From positions 1 to 7,259 of the forward strand of contig JAHLWE010000452.1 of the NCBI GenBank assembly GCA_019058135.1: 7,259 nt of DNA, in the 5' to 3' direction. Every line of letters starts with the position of its first letter. Position 1 is the first letter of the stretch. Shown piece after piece: positions 5,188 through 7,259 of this stretch. The stretch comes from Promethearchaeota archaeon (GTDB taxonomy: Archaea; Asgardarchaeota; Lokiarchaeia; Sigyniarchaeales; SOKP01). The notes below the pieces were generated by a model, which was given only the letters and a program-made list of their open reading frames with translations, was not told where the DNA came from and made no database searches. The position numbers were made by a program, and so were the translations under genes.

Positions 5188-6556
5188 ACTTCAATCCATT
5201 ATACTTTCGATAAGTTCTTTTTTTTGCATGAGACTTTATCCTTAAAAGCGTTTTCAGCATTTGAATGGCCCTAGACCTAAAGAACCAAAATAATTTGACG
5301 TGATGTAGTAGTGAGTTATATTGCTTTACGTAATTTGTCCTTAGTAATTCAAACCTTTCTGGAGTGATGGGTGTCCTCACAACGTGTGTATAAAAAAATC
5401 TCTGCCAATCAGTTGTTATCAGTAATCCCTTATTCTTGAGTTCTTCATATTTATCAGTTCCTGGGAATGGTGTAAGTGGAAATATATTTAAAAAGTCCAC
5501 ATTAATTTCTTTAGCAAACCTATAAATCTTAGTTATGTCTTCCTCAGTTTCATTTAAATCACCAACCATAAACGAGCTTGATACTATAATTTTATGTTTA
5601 TGTGATATTTTTATTGCTTCTTTTACATCTTTAATATTCTGATGTTTATGGCACTTATCTAATTGAGCAATTGATGGGCTTTCAATTCCTAATAGAACTC
5701 CCGCAAATCCAGCTTTACTCATCTTACTTACAATCTGAGGGTGATTACTAAATGCGTCCGCTCGTGCTTGAATAGCATAGAGTTTGGAAATTCCTTCTTT
5801 GATAAGCAAATCACAGATTTCTTCAACTCGCACCATATCAGCTGTAAAGTTATCATCCCAAATGAAAATCAATTTCGCTGGTATCTTTTTTATTTCGTTG
5901 ACAATATTTTCAGGCGACCTTGATCTCCAGATATTCCTGTAAAATTTAGCAGGATAACAAAAATCACATTTGAAATAGCATCCTCTTGATGTGAGCAATG
6001 AGTCAACAGCTACATTCCAATAAAATATTTTATATTTGTATCTTTTATCTCTCAAATGCCTTGCGGGGTAAGGAAGTGAGTCTAAATTTTTAATACGTGG
6101 TCGATCGAGGTTGTGAATAATCTTTCCTTCTTCATCACGGAAGGAAATACCTAATACATTATTAGGTTTACCCTCTTTTACAAACTGACGAAATGTTTCT
6201 TCACCCTCTCCTCGGATTACAGCATTTATTCTATTATCAGATAAAACATCATCTGGACATATAGTAGGTACAATCCCACCTATAATAGTATAAATGTCAA
6301 ATTGTGAAGTTAACTTCAATATTTCTTTAATTTCATTAATTCTTGAAGTAAATAGCCAACTAATGCCGATTAGATCTGGTTGAAATTTCTTGATGGTATT
6401 AATAACATTATTAGAAAATTGCATATCGACTATCTTAATGTCGTTGACTATATCTTCTATATTCGCTGCTAAATATTCCAAACCTAGATATGGAGGTCTT
6501 ATTACTTCCCCAGGTTTAACTTTATGTGGATATATTAGTAAGATTCTTTTGAACAT
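5168..6556 (-). CDS. B12-binding-domain radical SAM protein
   Basis: 462 residues, first gene of the operon. The N-terminal domain shows the B12-binding order of BchE/HpnJ-like enzymes: ILLIYPHK (5-12), PPYLGLEYLAA (21-31), LIGISWL (62-68), IIGG (91-94) and IRGEGEETF (114-122). A linker with LDSLPYPARH (158-167) leads to the radical SAM barrel, where C193-C197-C200 (RGCYFKCDFC) bind the 4Fe-4S cluster. IWDDNFT (232-238), LLGIESP (288-294) and LTPFPGT (361-367) follow. Where relatives usually read GlPgET this protein has VGDLNET (331-337). The C-terminus is strongly basic (KSHAKKRTYRKY). Length is normal for the class, whose members methylate, cyclise or join carbon centres on lipids, tetrapyrroles or antibiotics; nothing here fixes the substrate. 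The ATG at 6556 follows GAAAGG at short spacing and a strong promoter. It overlaps the next gene by 20 bp. Family assignment is secure, function open. Confidence 0.93.
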   Translation of the reverse strand: MFKRILLIYPHKVKPGEVIRPPYLGLEYLAANIEDIVNDIKIVDMQFSNNVINTIKKFQPDLIGISWLFTSRINEIKEILKLTSQFDIYTIIGGIVPTICPDDVLSDNRINAVIRGEGEETFRQFVKEGKPNNVLGISFRDEEGKIIHNLDRPRIKNLDSLPYPARHLRDKRYKYKIFYWNVAVDSLLTSRGCYFKCDFCYPAKFYRNIWRSRSPENIVNEIKKIPAKLIFIWDDNFTADMVRVEEICDLLIKEGISKLYAIQARADAFSNHPQIVSKMSKAGFAGVLLGIESPSIAQLDKCHKHQNIKDVKEAIKISHKHKIIVSSSFMVGDLNETEEDITKIYRFAKEINVDFLNIFPLTPFPGTDKYEELKNKGLLITTDWQRFFYTHVVRTPITPERFELLRTNYVKQYNSLLHHVKLFWFFRSRAIQMLKTLLRIKSHAKKRTYRKYNGLKYDGKQS

Positions 6557-6604
6557 TTGCCTTTCAACTAAGGAAATAGCCTAAAATAAAAATACTTTGC
6601 TTTT

Positions 6605-6620
6605 CTTATAAACTTTCCGT
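6605..6620 (-). promoter_or_regulatory. BRE/TATA promoter of the radical SAM operon
   Basis: On the minus strand ACGGAAAG followed directly by TTTATAAG matches an archaeal purine-rich BRE plus TATA box. It is centred about 50 bases before the ATG at 6556, which predicts a transcript start near 6583 and a leader of about 26 bases containing GAAAGG. This is the clearest promoter in the window. Confidence 0.65.
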
Positions 6621-6734
6621 ACATTTTCAACCTCAAAAGTAAGGAATTAAGAAATTATTATTTGTTACATATTCAAAATGGAAAATTTTATTCGATTTAT
6701 ATGATTAAGATCATACATTTTATTTATTAATAGC

Positions 6735-6749
6735 AATTAACCGTTAATT
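6735..6749. promoter_or_regulatory. Palindrome, possible operator
   Basis: AATTAAC-C-GTTAATT is a perfect 7+1+7 palindrome in the region between two divergent promoters, about 125 bases upstream of the radical SAM TATA box and 240 bases upstream of the Fe-S gene start. Dimeric archaeal regulators bind such sites; with AT-rich arms it could also be chance. Confidence 0.35.
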
Positions 6750-6969
6750 TTTTCATGGTTTTAAATAGTATTAGAGAGAGATACTTATAATTTTAAAATT
6801 TACTGAAATATCCTCCTTATAAAAATAATTTTCCATAATATAATAATTAAAACAAGAATTATTATAACATGTTTGTGAAAAAACAATATTACTATCTTTA
6901 AAATAAGAAAGTAAAAATTGATTAAATAATAAAAAAAATAAAAAAGAACAAATAGGGGACTTAAAAATA

Positions 6970-6976
6970 GGAGTGA
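6970..6976 (+). promoter_or_regulatory. Ribosome-binding site fixing the 6986 start
   Basis: GGAGTGA lies 9 bases before the ATG at 6986, a good archaeal Shine-Dalgarno at normal distance. The same heptamer precedes the TTG start at 2952. Confidence 0.7.
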
Positions 6977-6985
6977 ACGCAAAAT

Positions 6986-7259
6986 ATGGGAAGTATCCAA
7001 AATTTGGTAAAATTTGGAATGAAATTATCTAAAGTTCCAATAATAAAAAGATTTTTTTTAAAATTATTTAATCCAAAAAGTGCAAATGCGACGCTAATTC
7101 CAATTAATATCTCTTTAGGAACTTTTGAGAATCAAGTACTACCTCTAAAAGTTACGGAGTATTTTATTAATAAAGCAAGTCATATTTTTCTAATGAATTA
7201 TTGCATCTGTCGAAGAGATAAAGATTGTAAAGAATATGATCATTCAATAGGGTGTATAT
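6986..7259 (+). CDS. Probable Fe-S protein, N-terminal part (runs off right edge)
   Basis: 91 residues are visible from an ATG with a strong GGAGTGA site; the rest lies outside the window. Residues 1-30 form a basic amphipathic helix (KRFFLKLFNP at 21-30) without a clear signal peptide. Then NATLIPINIS (34-43), a beta segment, precedes QVLPLKVTEYFINKASHIF (50-68) and a cysteine cluster at C73, C75, C81 and C90 (NYCICRRDKD, then CKEYDHSIGC). A CxCR...C...GC arrangement like this is known to me from archaeal and bacterial ferredoxin-like proteins that carry further 4Fe-4S motifs downstream, so a redox or electron-transfer role is likely; the decisive C-terminal motifs are not visible. It is divergent from the B12 radical SAM operon, whose enzymes need low-potential electrons, so it might serve them, though position is the only evidence. 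Confidence 0.72.
   Translation, partial: MGSIQNLVKFGMKLSKVPIIKRFFLKLFNPKSANATLIPINISLGTFENQVLPLKVTEYFINKASHIFLMNYCICRRDKDCKEYDHSIGCI

Larger units (their letters stand above)
6557..6985. other. Divergent intergenic region, AT-rich
   Basis: It separates the minus-strand radical SAM operon from the plus-strand Fe-S gene. It contains the operon promoter, the palindrome at 6735-6749, and very AT-rich DNA from about 6780 to 6950. A weak TATA-like TTAAATAATA at 6922-6931 could serve the Fe-S gene. No RNA gene or small ORF with a ribosome-binding site was seen. Confidence 0.6.

Noticed and set aside
4889..5245. Plus-strand ORF of 118 codons
   Set aside because: Antisense to the junction of the two radical SAM genes, no ribosome-binding site, no recognisable motif.
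5741..5923. Plus-strand ORF of 60 codons
   Set aside because: Antisense to the radical SAM barrel of the upstream gene, including the IWDDNFT region.
6390..6584. Plus-strand ORF of 64 codons
   Set aside because: Antisense to the B12-binding N-terminus and the operon leader; no supporting signals.
6800..7000. Minus-strand ORF of 66 codons, very hydrophobic
   Set aside because: The F/L/I-rich translation comes from the A-rich leader of the plus-strand Fe-S gene read backwards; it overlaps that gene's strong ribosome-binding site and start.
1..7259. CRISPR array, insertion sequence or integration site
   Set aside because: No regularly spaced direct repeats, transposase or integrase motifs, or tRNA 3' ends were found on either strand.

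Overview
The window is very AT-rich. It has archaeal-style signals (TATA-like boxes, one preceded by a purine-rich BRE, and GGAGTGA-type ribosome-binding sites) and cobalamin-type radical SAM genes. I read it as a mesophilic, probably anaerobic archaeon. An Asgard/Lokiarchaeota-like genome fits the base composition and gene style, but no marker gene here proves it.

Layout: (1) 1-779, minus: N-terminal 259 residues of a TPR-repeat protein running off the left edge. (2) 780-2352: a decayed or low-density zone. It holds an interrupted reading frame on the minus strand (1250-1745, one frameshift and one in-frame stop), a possible further remnant (1028-1198), a small two-helix membrane protein (1732-2127, plus) and two GC-rich islands. 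(3) 2353-3102: an unrecognised 155-residue acidic protein (plus) that converges on, and overlaps by 24 bp, two very small minus-strand genes of 51 and 38 codons. The 38-residue product carries a three-fold PxEL repeat. (4) 3103-3627: a non-coding gap with two separate perfect hairpins of identical geometry (8-bp stem, 11-nt loop) and, next to the radical SAM operon, stacked hairpins that look like its terminator. (5) 3628-6556: two overlapping minus-strand genes for cobalamin-binding-type radical SAM proteins, transcribed from a good BRE/TATA promoter near 6605-6620. (6) 6557-6985: an AT-rich divergent intergenic region with a 15-bp palindrome. (7) 6986-7259, plus: start of a cysteine-rich, probably Fe-S protein running off the right edge.

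The best functional unit is the radical SAM pair. The upstream gene has the classical order of B12-binding fold, then CxxxCxxC radical SAM barrel. The downstream gene has a divergent N-terminal region, starts inside its partner and is visibly richer in G+C. Together they suggest consecutive radical steps (methylation, cyclisation or C-C bond formation) on an unknown substrate. The divergent Fe-S protein is a possible electron-transfer partner, by position only. The tiny-gene cassette at 2797-3102 is the most likely place for something undescribed.
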